Assembly: GCF_900157385.1 (NCBI RefSeq)
Contig: NZ_LT717701.1
Coordinates: 1,399,772-1,463,771, forward strand
Direction of reading: 5' to 3'
Length of the DNA: 64,000 nucleotides
DNA from: Mycobacterium terramassiliense
Lineage (GTDB): Bacteria; Actinomycetota; Actinomycetes; Mycobacteriales; Mycobacteriaceae
Shown in pieces: positions 1 through 7,190 of the stretch (position 1 is the stretch's first letter; every line of letters starts with the position of its first letter). The translations under genes and the position numbers were made by a program. The notes beneath the pieces were generated by a model, which searched no databases, was not told where the DNA came from, and worked only from the letters and a program-made list of their open reading frames with translations.

Positions 1-2
1 CG

Positions 3-35
3 GCCAACGCCACCCTGGTCGAGCTGGTCTCATAG
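3..35 (+). CDS. C-terminal end of an upstream gene (partial)
   Basis: An open frame enters from the left edge and ends with TAG at 33-35; the last residues read ANATLVELVS. Only ten codons are visible, so the product cannot be named. A 6-bp inverted repeat follows (GGTCTC 50-55, GAGACC 60-65, loop TTCT) and could be a weak terminator. The call rests only on the open frame and its position before the regulator promoter. Confidence 0.3.
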   Translation, partial: ANATLVELVS

Positions 36-84
36 CGCTCGCTGCGCGCGGTCTCTTCTGAGACCCTTGTCACAGCGGGCAAAC

Positions 85-110
85 CAACCTACTGTGTGTT
101 CAGTAGGTTG
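85..110. promoter_or_regulatory. Perfect 10-bp inverted repeat, likely operator of the adjacent TetR gene
   Basis: CAACCTACTG (85-94) and CAGTAGGTTG (101-110) are exact reverse complements around the 6-bp spacer TGTGTT. The element lies 21 bp before the TTG start of the TetR gene at 132, the usual place for an autoregulatory TetR operator. That this protein binds it is inferred. Confidence 0.7.
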
Positions 111-131
111 ATCGATCCCAGGGGAGCCCAC

Positions 132-746
132 TTGTCCGTCGCCCGGCGATACGACACGCTGCTCGCCAAGGGAGAGGACCGCAAGCAGCGGATCCTCGAC
201 GTCGCGCAGCGCCTGCTCACCCGCAACGGCTGGCGCAACACCACCCTCGCCCAGATCGCCGGCGCGGCCGGGGTCACCCCCGCGGGTCTGCTGCATCACT
301 TCGAATCCAAGGAGCAGTTGCTGCACGCGGTGCTCGACGCCCGTGACGCCGACGACGAGTCCCACGCCGACCGGAAGGGTGATCTGCTGGTCGAGATCGC
401 GCGGGTCGCCGATCGCTTCACGCGGGCGCCCGACATGGTCGGCACGTTCACCGTGCTGCTGATCGAGAACATCGATCCCGACGCCCCGCTACACGACCGC
501 ATGCTGTTCAGGCAGCGCGAGGCCATCGACATCGTCGCGGAGCTCATCCGGAGCGGCCAGGCCGACAGGCGGTATCGCACCGACATAGACCCCGCCGTCA
601 AGGCAGTAGAAATCCTCGCCTTCGTCCACGGAATGGAAACAATATGGTTGCTCGATCCTTCGATACCGCTGACCGCCGCGTTCAAGGAGTACGCGGAGGC
701 GCTGGCACGGGACTTCGCGCCGCCGGCGACGAGCGGGACGACATGA
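132..746 (+). CDS. TetR/AcrR family transcriptional regulator
   Basis: 204-residue regulator. The N-terminal helix-turn-helix is clear: KQRILDVAQRLLTRNGW, then TTLAQIAGAAGVTPAGLLHHF, then SKEQLL. The rest is the ligand-binding and dimerisation domain, which is too variable to suggest a ligand. I chose TTG at 132 because GGGGAG lies 5 bp upstream and because the longer GTG start at 96 would run through the palindrome at 85-110. The stop overlaps the ATG of the next gene (ATGA), so the two are probably cotranscribed. Likely an autorepressor acting at 85-110. Its relation to the P450 genes downstream is unknown, since that promoter carries a different motif. Confidence 0.85.
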   Translation: MSVARRYDTLLAKGEDRKQRILDVAQRLLTRNGWRNTTLAQIAGAAGVTPAGLLHHFESKEQLLHAVLDARDADDESHADRKGDLLVEIARVADRFTRAPDMVGTFTVLLIENIDPDAPLHDRMLFRQREAIDIVAELIRSGQADRRYRTDIDPAVKAVEILAFVHGMETIWLLDPSIPLTAAFKEYAEALARDFAPPATSGTT

Positions 747-1258
747 GGTACCGGCTCGACGTCGTCGCCTCCAGCGTCGTCGACGTGGTGCGGTTCGCCG
801 GCGGCTGGCTCTTCGACCGGGCGATGGCGGGCTGGGACGTCACCGTGCTGCTGACCGACCTGGCCGACCACCCCGACACCCGGCCGCTGCAGATCGTCGG
901 CGCCCAGACGCTCGACCTCGAAGACGCCCTGGCGGCGGTGGACTCGCGGCCCCGTCCCCAGGCCCTGGCGGCCGCGGCGGACCTGTTCGGGTGCGACTCG
1001 CGGGTGCGGCAGGGCGTGTTGCAGGCCCTCGATCACGGGGTCACGGAGGTGACGCTGTGGGGGGAGAGCTGGCCGGCCGAGCTCGATGAGAGCGTCGGGC
1101 TGGTCCAGCACCGGCTGAGCATGGCCGCGAAGATCTTCAAGGCCCAGGCGCTTGGGGCGACGGCCGCGCCGCACGGCTCGATCGGTTACATCGAAACGTT
1201 CCGTAGCGGGCTGCTGGCGGGGCCGTCGGTAGCCGCCGACCTGGTTCCCGCGAGCTAG
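743..1258 (+). CDS. Conserved hypothetical protein, partner of the TetR gene
   Basis: 171-residue soluble protein that I do not recognise. The ATG at 743 overlaps the TetR stop. An earlier in-frame start would be buried in the TetR gene. It has a hydrophobic N-terminal stretch (residues 7-20, VVASSVVDVVRFAGGW), a WDVTVLLTD strand near residue 35, and no signal peptide or metal motif. The overlap implies translational coupling to the regulator, so the two may act together in sensing or in a small response operon. No function is assigned. Confidence 0.75.
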   Translation: MRYRLDVVASSVVDVVRFAGGWLFDRAMAGWDVTVLLTDLADHPDTRPLQIVGAQTLDLEDALAAVDSRPRPQALAAAADLFGCDSRVRQGVLQALDHGVTEVTLWGESWPAELDESVGLVQHRLSMAAKIFKAQALGATAAPHGSIGYIETFRSGLLAGPSVAADLVPAS

Positions 1259-1334
1259 TCACCTCCTTCACCGTCGGCGGGGGCAGCGTCGTTTGACGAC
1301 GACCCAGCCGTGTGGAAATGTAATATTCATCTCT

Positions 1335-1349
1335 GAGAGGCTCATTCTC
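1335..1349. promoter_or_regulatory. GAGAATnnnATTCTC-type site before the P450-ferredoxin operon
   Basis: GAGAGGCTCATTCTC matches the consensus in the right half exactly and differs at two positions in the left half. It lies 28 bp before the P450 GTG at 1378. Weak alone, but supported by its place in the recurrent series. Confidence 0.45.
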
Positions 1350-1377
1350 ACTGCTGAGATTCGAACGGAGCGACACG

Positions 1378-2649
1378 GTGAACGACTTCGCCAACATGGA
1401 CTTCTTCCGCGGCAAAGAGCTCATCGCCGACCCCTACCCCTACTACGAGGCTCTCCGGCAGCAATGCCCGGTGACGCGGGAATCCCACCACGATGTCACG
1501 ATGATCACCGGCTGGGACGAGGCGTGCGCGGTGCTCAACGACGCCGAGACCTGGTCCTCCTGCATCTCCGTGACCGGCCCCTTTCCGGGTTTTCCGGTGC
1601 CGATCGAAGGGGACGACATCACCGAGCTGATCGAGCAGCACCGAGACGAGCTGCCGTTCAGCGACCAGCTGCCCACGCTGGATCCGCCGACCCACACCAA
1701 CCACCGCTCGCTGCTGATGCGGCTGATCACGCCGAAGCGCCTGAAGGAAAACGAGGACGCGATGTGGGCGCTCGCCGACCAGGCACTCGACGATTTCCTG
1801 GCACCCGGCCATGGCGAATGGATCAAGGGCTTTGCCGGCCCGTTCACGCTACTGGTCATCGCCGACCTGCTGGGCGTGCCGATGGAGGATCGCGACAAGT
1901 TCGTCAAGGGCATCGCCGAGCATGCGGGGGGCGGCGTAGGGGGCACCGGCAAGGAGTCGCTGTCACACAGCCCGCTGGAATTCCTCTACGGCCTTTTCTC
2001 CGATTACATCCGGGACCGCCGGCGCGAGCCCCGCGACGACGTGCTGACCGGCCTGGCCACCGCGACCTACCCCGACGGCTCGATCCCCGACGTCGAAGAC
2101 GTGGCCCGCGTGGCCAGCAACGTCTTCTCGGCCGGCCAGGAGACCACCGTGCGGCTGCTCGGCGCCGCGCTGCAGACCATCGGGGAGCGCCCCGACATCC
2201 AGGCGCAGCTGCGCAAGGACCGCAGCCTGATCCCCAATTTCATCGAGGAGTCGTTGCGCCACGAGAGCCCGGTGAAAGGCGATTTCCGGTTGAACCGGGT
2301 GCCCGTCAACGTCGGCGGGGTGGACCTGCCCGCGGGCACCACCGTGATGGTCGTGCAGGCGGCCGCCAACCGGGACCCGCGCCGGTTCACCGACCCCACC
2401 ACGTTCGACCCGGCCCGCAAGAACGCCCGACAGCACATTTCGTTCGGGCGCGGCATCCACAGCTGCCCCGGCGCGCCACTGGCGCGCGCCGAAACCCGGG
2501 TCGCGATCGAGCGCCTGCTGGACCGGACGTCCGACATCAGGATCAACGAAAGCGTCCACGGTCCGGCGAATGACCGCCGCTACCAATACGTTCCGACCTA
2601 TATCCTGCGCGGGCTGACGGAACTGCACCTGGAGTTCACCCCGGCATGA
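1378..2649 (+). CDS. Cytochrome P450 (423 aa)
   Basis: Soluble bacterial class I P450 that would insert one oxygen atom from O2 into a hydrophobic substrate, taking electrons from a ferredoxin. Visible motifs: I-helix AGQETT (oxygen activation), K-helix ESLR (ExxR), and the haem loop FGRGIHSCPGAPLAR with ligand Cys363. Start GTG at 1378 has GGAG 7 bp upstream. The stop overlaps the ATG of a ferredoxin gene, the likely redox partner. It resembles the P450 at 43209-44483 throughout (common ...DFF...DP.PY..., LLGVP and PTYILRGL segments), so the two are probably paralogues. I cannot assign a CYP family or substrate. Confidence 0.92.
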   Translation: MNDFANMDFFRGKELIADPYPYYEALRQQCPVTRESHHDVTMITGWDEACAVLNDAETWSSCISVTGPFPGFPVPIEGDDITELIEQHRDELPFSDQLPTLDPPTHTNHRSLLMRLITPKRLKENEDAMWALADQALDDFLAPGHGEWIKGFAGPFTLLVIADLLGVPMEDRDKFVKGIAEHAGGGVGGTGKESLSHSPLEFLYGLFSDYIRDRRREPRDDVLTGLATATYPDGSIPDVEDVARVASNVFSAGQETTVRLLGAALQTIGERPDIQAQLRKDRSLIPNFIEESLRHESPVKGDFRLNRVPVNVGGVDLPAGTTVMVVQAAANRDPRRFTDPTTFDPARKNARQHISFGRGIHSCPGAPLARAETRVAIERLLDRTSDIRINESVHGPANDRRYQYVPTYILRGLTELHLEFTPA

Positions 2650-2846
2650 AAGTCACTGTCGACGACCAGCGCTGTCGCGGCCATGGCGTGTGTACGACGC
2701 TGTGCGCGGAAGTGTTCAGCCTGACCGACGATGGCTACGCGGAGGCGATAAGCACCGATGTCCCAACGGAATTCGAGGACGCCACCCGGGAGGCCATCCA
2801 GTGCTGTCCCGAGCAGGCCATCAGCGATGTAACGAAGGAGACGTAG
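2646..2846 (+). CDS. Small ferredoxin, P450 redox partner
   Basis: 66-residue single-cluster ferredoxin of the kind coupled to mycobacterial P450s. Cluster ligands are visible in CRGHGVCTTLC and the C-terminal CCPEQAI. The His between the first two Cys (CxxHxxC) is typical of [3Fe-4S] mycobacterial ferredoxins. It starts inside the P450 stop (ATGA), so it is translated with it and probably delivers electrons to that P450. The stop overlaps the next start by one base. Confidence 0.9.
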   Translation: MKVTVDDQRCRGHGVCTTLCAEVFSLTDDGYAEAISTDVPTEFEDATREAIQCCPEQAISDVTKET

Positions 2847-3151
2847 TGCCAAAGGGATATGTCATCCTCACCGAGGCCATCAAGGATCCGGAAGGCATGA
2901 GGGCCTACGGCCGGGCCGCGGGAGCGGCGATGGGTGGTGTCAACATCCTCGCAGTGGACACCGCTCCCAAGGTCATCGAGGGCAGCTGGCACGGCGACCA
3001 GACCGTCGTGCTGGAATTCGAATCGGTGGATGCGGCCCGGGCGTGGTACGAGTCCGAGGCTTACCAAACGGCGGCGAAGCTGCGCCAAGCCGCCGCCGAC
3101 TGCAACGCGGTCATCCTCTCCGGATTCGAAATGCCGGTGGCGGATCGCTAG
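2846..3151 (+). CDS. DUF1330 family small protein
   Basis: 101-residue protein with the DUF1330 pattern: short N-terminal strand PKGYVILTEAIKDPEGMRAY, the segment VVLEFESVDAARAWYESEAYQ, and a C-terminal AVILSGFE strand. The family has a dimeric alpha-beta barrel fold and no agreed function. GTG at 2846 shares a base with the ferredoxin stop, with GAAGGAG just upstream, so this is the third gene of a P450-ferredoxin-DUF1330 operon. The end overlaps the convergent ferredoxin gene by 4 bp. Confidence 0.85.
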   Translation: MPKGYVILTEAIKDPEGMRAYGRAAGAAMGGVNILAVDTAPKVIEGSWHGDQTVVLEFESVDAARAWYESEAYQTAAKLRQAAADCNAVILSGFEMPVADR

Positions 3152-3339
3152 TCAACGATGGAGATCGCCTGGCGGGGGCACTGGCGCACGGCCTCGCGGA
3201 CGTCCGCCTCGGTCTCCGGGGTGACCTCCGGCTTCAGGACGGTCAGCATGTCGTCGTCGCCGAGGTGAAATATCTCCGGGTTGATGCCCATGCAGACGCC
3301 GTTGCTTTCGCAAAGACCCCAATCGACTTCGATTTTCAT
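3148..3339 (-). CDS. Small ferredoxin paired with the P450 at 3350-4555
   Basis: 63 residues with the single-cluster P450-ferredoxin pattern: CESNGVCMGINPEIF near the N-terminus and QCPRQAI at the end. The central Cys that would make a full [4Fe-4S] site is replaced (NGVCMGIN), suggesting a [3Fe-4S] cluster. It lies 10 bp downstream of the minus-strand P450 in the same direction, so the pair is probably one operon. It differs from the 2646 ferredoxin, consistent with each P450 keeping its own donor. Confidence 0.88.
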   Translation of the reverse strand: MKIEVDWGLCESNGVCMGINPEIFHLGDDDMLTVLKPEVTPETEADVREAVRQCPRQAISIVD

Positions 3340-3349
3340 TGCGCCCCCT

Positions 3350-4555
3350 CTACCGAAGCACCTTCACCGGTACATTCTTCCAGCCGGCGACGTTTTGCAT
3401 GTTCACCCGCGTGCACCCGGCCCAGTCCACCTCGTAGCGCGGCATGAAGTCGAGCAGCCTCTCCAGCGCGATCCTGCTTTCCATGCGGGCCAGCGCCGCG
3501 CCGAGGCAGCTGTGAATCCCGTACCCGAGACCGAGGTGTTGCGCCTCGGTGTGGTCGCGCTCGATGTCGAACGTCTCGGCGTCGGTGAAGGCATCGGGAT
3601 CGCGGTTCGCCGCGGCGCCGCAGAGGAACACCGGCTTGCCCGCGGGGATCACGCCACCGCTGACGTGCGCCTCCTTCAGGGTGTAGCGGACGTTGTATTG
3701 GACCGGCCCCTCGTAGCGCAACAGCTCTTCGACCGCGCCGGGGATCTTGTCGCGGTCGTCCTGCAGCTTTTGCCACTGGTCGGGGTGGCGGGCGAAGATG
3801 ACCGCCGCGTTGCCGATCAGCTTGGTGACCGTCTCGGCGCCGGCGCCACCCAAAAGGGTGGCGAACGCGGTGATCTCGATGTCGTCGAGCTTGCGGGGCT
3901 GGCCGTCCTCGCCGGGAACCTCGGCCGCGATCAGCCTGCTGATCATGTCTTCCTGCGGGTCCGCGCGGCGCTCCTGGATGAGGCCGAAGTAGTACATCGC
4001 GGTGTCGATGTTGGCCTGCATCCCGGCTTCGCTGATCTCGATCTGTCCCGGTTCGTGATGCAGGCTGGTGTCGATCCAGTGCCGCACCTGCTGGCGGTAT
4101 TCCTCTGGCACCCCGGCCATCCGGGTGATGACCTCCACCGGGAACGGTCCGGAGAAGTCCTGGACGACGTCGAATTGGTCGGGATTGGCCGCGCCCAGGT
4201 ACTTGTCGATCACCTCGATGACCGTCTCGCGCTGCGATTGAATGGCCCGCGGGGTGAACGCCTTGTTGAGCAGGCTGCGCATGTGCCGATGCTCCGGTGG
4301 GTCCATGAAGATGATCGACTTCTGCTCGGGGGAGAGCCCCCGCCGCACCATTGCGAGGTCGCAGCCGCGCGCCGAGGAATACGTCTCGAAGTCTTTGAAC
4401 GCGGCCGCGACGTCCTCGTGCCGGGTCAGCGCGTAGAAGTCCTCTTTCTCGTCGTAATACAGTGGCGCGTCCTCGCGCATCCGTCGGTATATGTCGAACG
4501 GGTTGTTGAAGTAGTCCTCGGAGTACGGATCGAAGACAACCTTCGGTTTGGTCAC
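3350..4555 (-). CDS. Cytochrome P450 (401 aa)
   Basis: Soluble P450 monooxygenase. I-helix GGAGAET, K-helix ELLR (ExxR), haem loop GYGIHSCLGAALARM with ligand Cys350. The N-terminus VFDPYSEDYFNNPFDIYRRMREDAP is that of the actinobacterial class I enzymes. Start ATG at 4555. The promoter side carries nested inverted repeats (4579-4628) and no GAGAATnnnATTCTC site, so it may be under separate control from its neighbours. It shares little with the other P450s here outside the motifs. Substrate unknown. Confidence 0.92.
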   Translation of the reverse strand: MTKPKVVFDPYSEDYFNNPFDIYRRMREDAPLYYDEKEDFYALTRHEDVAAAFKDFETYSSARGCDLAMVRRGLSPEQKSIIFMDPPEHRHMRSLLNKAFTPRAIQSQRETVIEVIDKYLGAANPDQFDVVQDFSGPFPVEVITRMAGVPEEYRQQVRHWIDTSLHHEPGQIEISEAGMQANIDTAMYYFGLIQERRADPQEDMISRLIAAEVPGEDGQPRKLDDIEITAFATLLGGAGAETVTKLIGNAAVIFARHPDQWQKLQDDRDKIPGAVEELLRYEGPVQYNVRYTLKEAHVSGGVIPAGKPVFLCGAAANRDPDAFTDAETFDIERDHTEAQHLGLGYGIHSCLGAALARMESRIALERLLDFMPRYEVDWAGCTRVNMQNVAGWKNVPVKVLR

Positions 4556-4578
4556 TGCATGCTCCTCATCGGCGGGCT

Positions 4579-4628
4579 GAAACCGTTACAGCGGATTGCC
4601 TGACTGTAACGCTAACGGTAGCGGTTTC
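4579..4628. promoter_or_regulatory. Nested inverted repeats upstream of the P450 at 3350-4555
   Basis: CGTTACAG (4584-4591) is the exact reverse complement of CTGTAACG (4604-4611), with a 12-bp gap. Around it GAAACCG (4579-4585) pairs with CGGTTTC (4622-4628). The set lies 24-73 bp upstream of the P450 start and would suit a dimeric repressor or two stacked dimers. No cognate regulator is adjacent. Confidence 0.5.
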
Positions 4629-4661
4629 GTGTGGAACGGGGAAGATCAAAACGCCGCCTCA

Positions 4662-5474
4662 TCAGACCCTTCCGGTGTTACTCGCGAGGGGGCCAACGCG
4701 GCCGATGACCTCGTCGAGCGCACCGAGATCGCTGCCCAGTTCCGCGGCGACGCCGCGCGCGACGGCCACGTCCTTGCCGACGAATTCGCCGGCTACCTCG
4801 ACGAACGCGGCGATCGAGCCCCCGGCCGCGACGATGTCCAGGACCCGGCTGGTGGCGCTGCCATGGGGCAGCGCGTTCAGCAGGGTCGATTCCGGCACGC
4901 CGAGGCGTTCGCCCAGCCGGATCGACTCCGCCAACAGCCCGATATGGCCGGCGAACAGGGCGTTGTTGACCAGTTTGACCTTTTGGCCGGCTCCGAGCGG
5001 CCCGACGTGCAGGACCGGATCGCCGTAGCAGCCCAGCACCGGTCGCACCCGCGCCACGGCCTCGTCGGTGCCGCCCACGAACAGCGTCAGCCTGCCGGCC
5101 GCGATGTCGTGCGGGCCGCCGCTGACCGGTGCATCGACCACGCCGACATCGCCGGCACGGGCGGCGATCGCCTCGATCGTGCTCGGGCTCGCGGTGGTGT
5201 GCACGGCCAGCGTCGACCCCGGCGGCATCGTGGCCAGCAGGGGCCCGTCCAGGCAGACCTGCCGCACCTGGTCGTCGGTGAACACGCAGACCAGCACGAC
5301 GTCGGCCCGCGCGCCCGCCTGGGCCGCGTCGCTCACCGGGCGCGCGCCCACCAGCTCGAGGCTGCGGCGCTGCTCGTCCGTGCGGCCCACCACCCGGACG
5401 TCGTGGCCGGCCTCGACGAGGCGGGCCACCATCGGGCGCCCCATCCGGCCCGCCCCGATGAAGCCGACCCTCAT
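4662..5474 (-). CDS. NAD(P)-dependent beta-hydroxyacid dehydrogenase (3-hydroxyisobutyrate dehydrogenase family), copy 1
   Basis: 270-residue oxidoreductase. N-terminal Rossmann motif GFIGAGRMGRPM (residues 4-15), substrate-binding DAPVSGGP, and the catalytic Lys in GAGQKVKLVNN are all intact, so it is probably active. The family oxidises 3-hydroxy acids such as 3-hydroxyisobutyrate or tartronate semialdehyde. It is the last gene of a run that begins with the DUF35-thiolase at 8851 and sits 7 bp after copy 2. In such operons these enzymes often handle a small hydroxy-acid fragment; the substrate here is not known. Confidence 0.85.
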   Translation of the reverse strand: MRVGFIGAGRMGRPMVARLVEAGHDVRVVGRTDEQRRSLELVGARPVSDAAQAGARADVVLVCVFTDDQVRQVCLDGPLLATMPPGSTLAVHTTASPSTIEAIAARAGDVGVVDAPVSGGPHDIAAGRLTLFVGGTDEAVARVRPVLGCYGDPVLHVGPLGAGQKVKLVNNALFAGHIGLLAESIRLGERLGVPESTLLNALPHGSATSRVLDIVAAGGSIAAFVEVAGEFVGKDVAVARGVAAELGSDLGALDEVIGRVGPLASNTGRV

Positions 5475-5481
5475 CGGGCCT

Positions 5482-6297
5482 TCATCGCGGATGCCCCATC
5501 GAAGCCAGCGTGGCGTCGGCGGCCTGGAGCACGGCGCCGGGGTCGGCCGAGGCCCGTTCGGCGAGTTCGGCGACCAGGCGGACGTCCTTGCGCAGCAGCG
5601 TCCCCGCCAGGCCGGCCAGCCGTTTCAGGCCGCCGGCCCCGCCAAGGGCGTTGAGCGCGAAGCTGTTTGCACTGCCGCGAGAGACGACTTCGGTGAACCG
5701 ATCGGGGGAGACGCCGAGCGCGGCGGCCAGCGACAGGGCGGCGGCCGCGGTGCCCAGGTTGGCGGTGAACAGCAGGTTGTTGAGCAGTTTGGTGGTTTGC
5801 CCGGACCCGAGGTCGCCGAGGTGAACGACCGGGTCTGCGTAGCTTTCGAACACCGGACGGCAGCGCTCCAAGACGTCGGCGTCGCCGCCGACCATCACCA
5901 ACAGGCGGCCCTCCGCGGCCGCCCCGCCACCGCCGCTGACCGGCGCGTCGACGACCGAAACACCGTGGGCGCCCGCCCTTTTCGCGAGCCCGCGGCACGT
6001 GTTGGGATGCACCGTGCTGTGCACGGCGATGACGCCGCCCGGTTCCATCGCCGAAAGCAACCCGCCCTCGCCGGAGGTGATTTCCTCGACGTCGGCGTCA
6101 CCGACCACGCACAGGCAGACCAGGTCGCTGGCCGCGGCGAGGTCGGCCGGCGACGCGGCCAGGATCGCCGGGGTGTCGGCGAACGGCTCGAGCGTCGCGG
6201 GCCTGCGCGCCCACAGCGTCGTCTCGTAGCCGGCCTCGACGATGCGCCGCGCCATGGGGCCGCCCTGGCTGCCCAGCCCGATGAATCCGACCCTCAT
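5482..6297 (-). CDS. NAD(P)-dependent beta-hydroxyacid dehydrogenase (3-hydroxyisobutyrate dehydrogenase family), copy 2
   Basis: 271 residues, same architecture as copy 1: GFIGLGSQGGPMARR Rossmann start, DAPVSGGGG substrate motif, catalytic Lys in GSGQTTKLLNN. The two copies lie in tandem but are well diverged, so this is an old duplication or two recruited enzymes, not a recent copy. Its ATG at 6297 overlaps the stop of the alpha/beta hydrolase (ATGA), showing translational coupling. Confidence 0.85.
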   Translation of the reverse strand: MRVGFIGLGSQGGPMARRIVEAGYETTLWARRPATLEPFADTPAILAASPADLAAASDLVCLCVVGDADVEEITSGEGGLLSAMEPGGVIAVHSTVHPNTCRGLAKRAGAHGVSVVDAPVSGGGGAAAEGRLLVMVGGDADVLERCRPVFESYADPVVHLGDLGSGQTTKLLNNLLFTANLGTAAAALSLAAALGVSPDRFTEVVSRGSANSFALNALGGAGGLKRLAGLAGTLLRKDVRLVAELAERASADPGAVLQAADATLASMGHPR

Positions 6298-7190
6298 CCG
6301 GCCTCCAGATCGCCTTGCGTGTCAACCGTTTTCGCCCGGCCCGCGACGCATTCGTCCACGAACGAAAAAACCTTTGCGTGATACTGCGCGGCGGTGTGGC
6401 CCAGGCTGATGTTGTGGCCCGCTTGCGGTTGCCGGTGCACGGTGAACCGCGGCGCGCCGGTGAACAGCGCGGTGATCTCGGCGACCGCCGAATCGTCGGT
6501 CTGCCAGACCCGTTCGTGCTCGGCGATGCTGAAATGCACCGGGACGCGCACGGCCGGGGCCAGCTCCGGAAAGGTTTGGCGGGCCCAGTTCGACACCATC
6601 CGGTCCTCATAGGCCGGCGCCGACGGGGAAACCGTTGCGCCGCCGAGGACCTCGGGTGGGTACAGCTCCGCCGGGCTCCACAGCAGGTCGCGCATGCCCG
6701 GCGGGCGGCTTTCGCGGGTCGCCGTTTTCAGGATTTCCCGGGCGGCGGGGTGGTAGTGCCGGCCCGTGCCCGCGAGCTCGAGGCCGAGCAGATCGCCGCC
6801 GCGCTCGTCGGCCGCCATCCGCATCGTCAGCTCGCACCCGCCCGAATGGCCCAGCACGAACAGTCCAGCGCCGCTCGGCCGTTCGCCGAGGATGCGGTCG
6901 ATCGCCCCGTAAGCGAGGTTGACGCGCTGCTCGCCCTCGACCATCGCCTCGGGATAGGGAGCCGAGCTGCCATAGCCGGGCCGGTCGAGCGCCACCACGG
7001 TGAATCCCGCTGCGGCGCCGGCCCGTAACAGAGAGTACGACGGGTGTCCCGGACAGTCGAAATAGATGGCGGTGGTGCCGCCGCCGTGGATGGCCACGAT
7101 CACGGCCTTGGGCTCGGGCGCCTCGGCGACCAGCGCCGACATTGGCACGCCGTCGACGATCACAAGGCGGGGGCGGGGCGCGGCGCTCAT
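6294..7190 (-). CDS. Alpha/beta hydrolase
   Basis: 298-residue alpha/beta-hydrolase. Oxyanion loop AIHGGGT, a DRPGYGSS turn, nucleophile elbow GHSGGCEL (Ser), and a C-terminal His in QAGHNISLGH; the acid is probably in the SIAEHERVW region. The start is ATG at 7190, inside the stop of the DUF35-thiolase gene; longer open frames upstream are antisense-type extensions. No signal peptide, so cytoplasmic. In this operon it could hydrolyse an ester, lactone or C-C bond made by the oxygenases. Confidence 0.85.
   Translation of the reverse strand: MSAAPRPRLVIVDGVPMSALVAEAPEPKAVIVAIHGGGTTAIYFDCPGHPSYSLLRAGAAAGFTVVALDRPGYGSSAPYPEAMVEGEQRVNLAYGAIDRILGERPSGAGLFVLGHSGGCELTMRMAADERGGDLLGLELAGTGRHYHPAAREILKTATRESRPPGMRDLLWSPAELYPPEVLGGATVSPSAPAYEDRMVSNWARQTFPELAPAVRVPVHFSIAEHERVWQTDDSAVAEITALFTGAPRFTVHRQPQAGHNISLGHTAAQYHAKVFSFVDECVAGRAKTVDTQGDLEAG

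Noticed and set aside
50-65. Terminator GGTCTC/GAGACC
   Set aside because: Six-base arms and no T-run; too weak for a separate feature.
1293-2573. 426-residue plus-strand frame over the first P450
   Set aside because: Out-of-frame shadow rich in Arg and Pro; the P450 frame carries all motifs.
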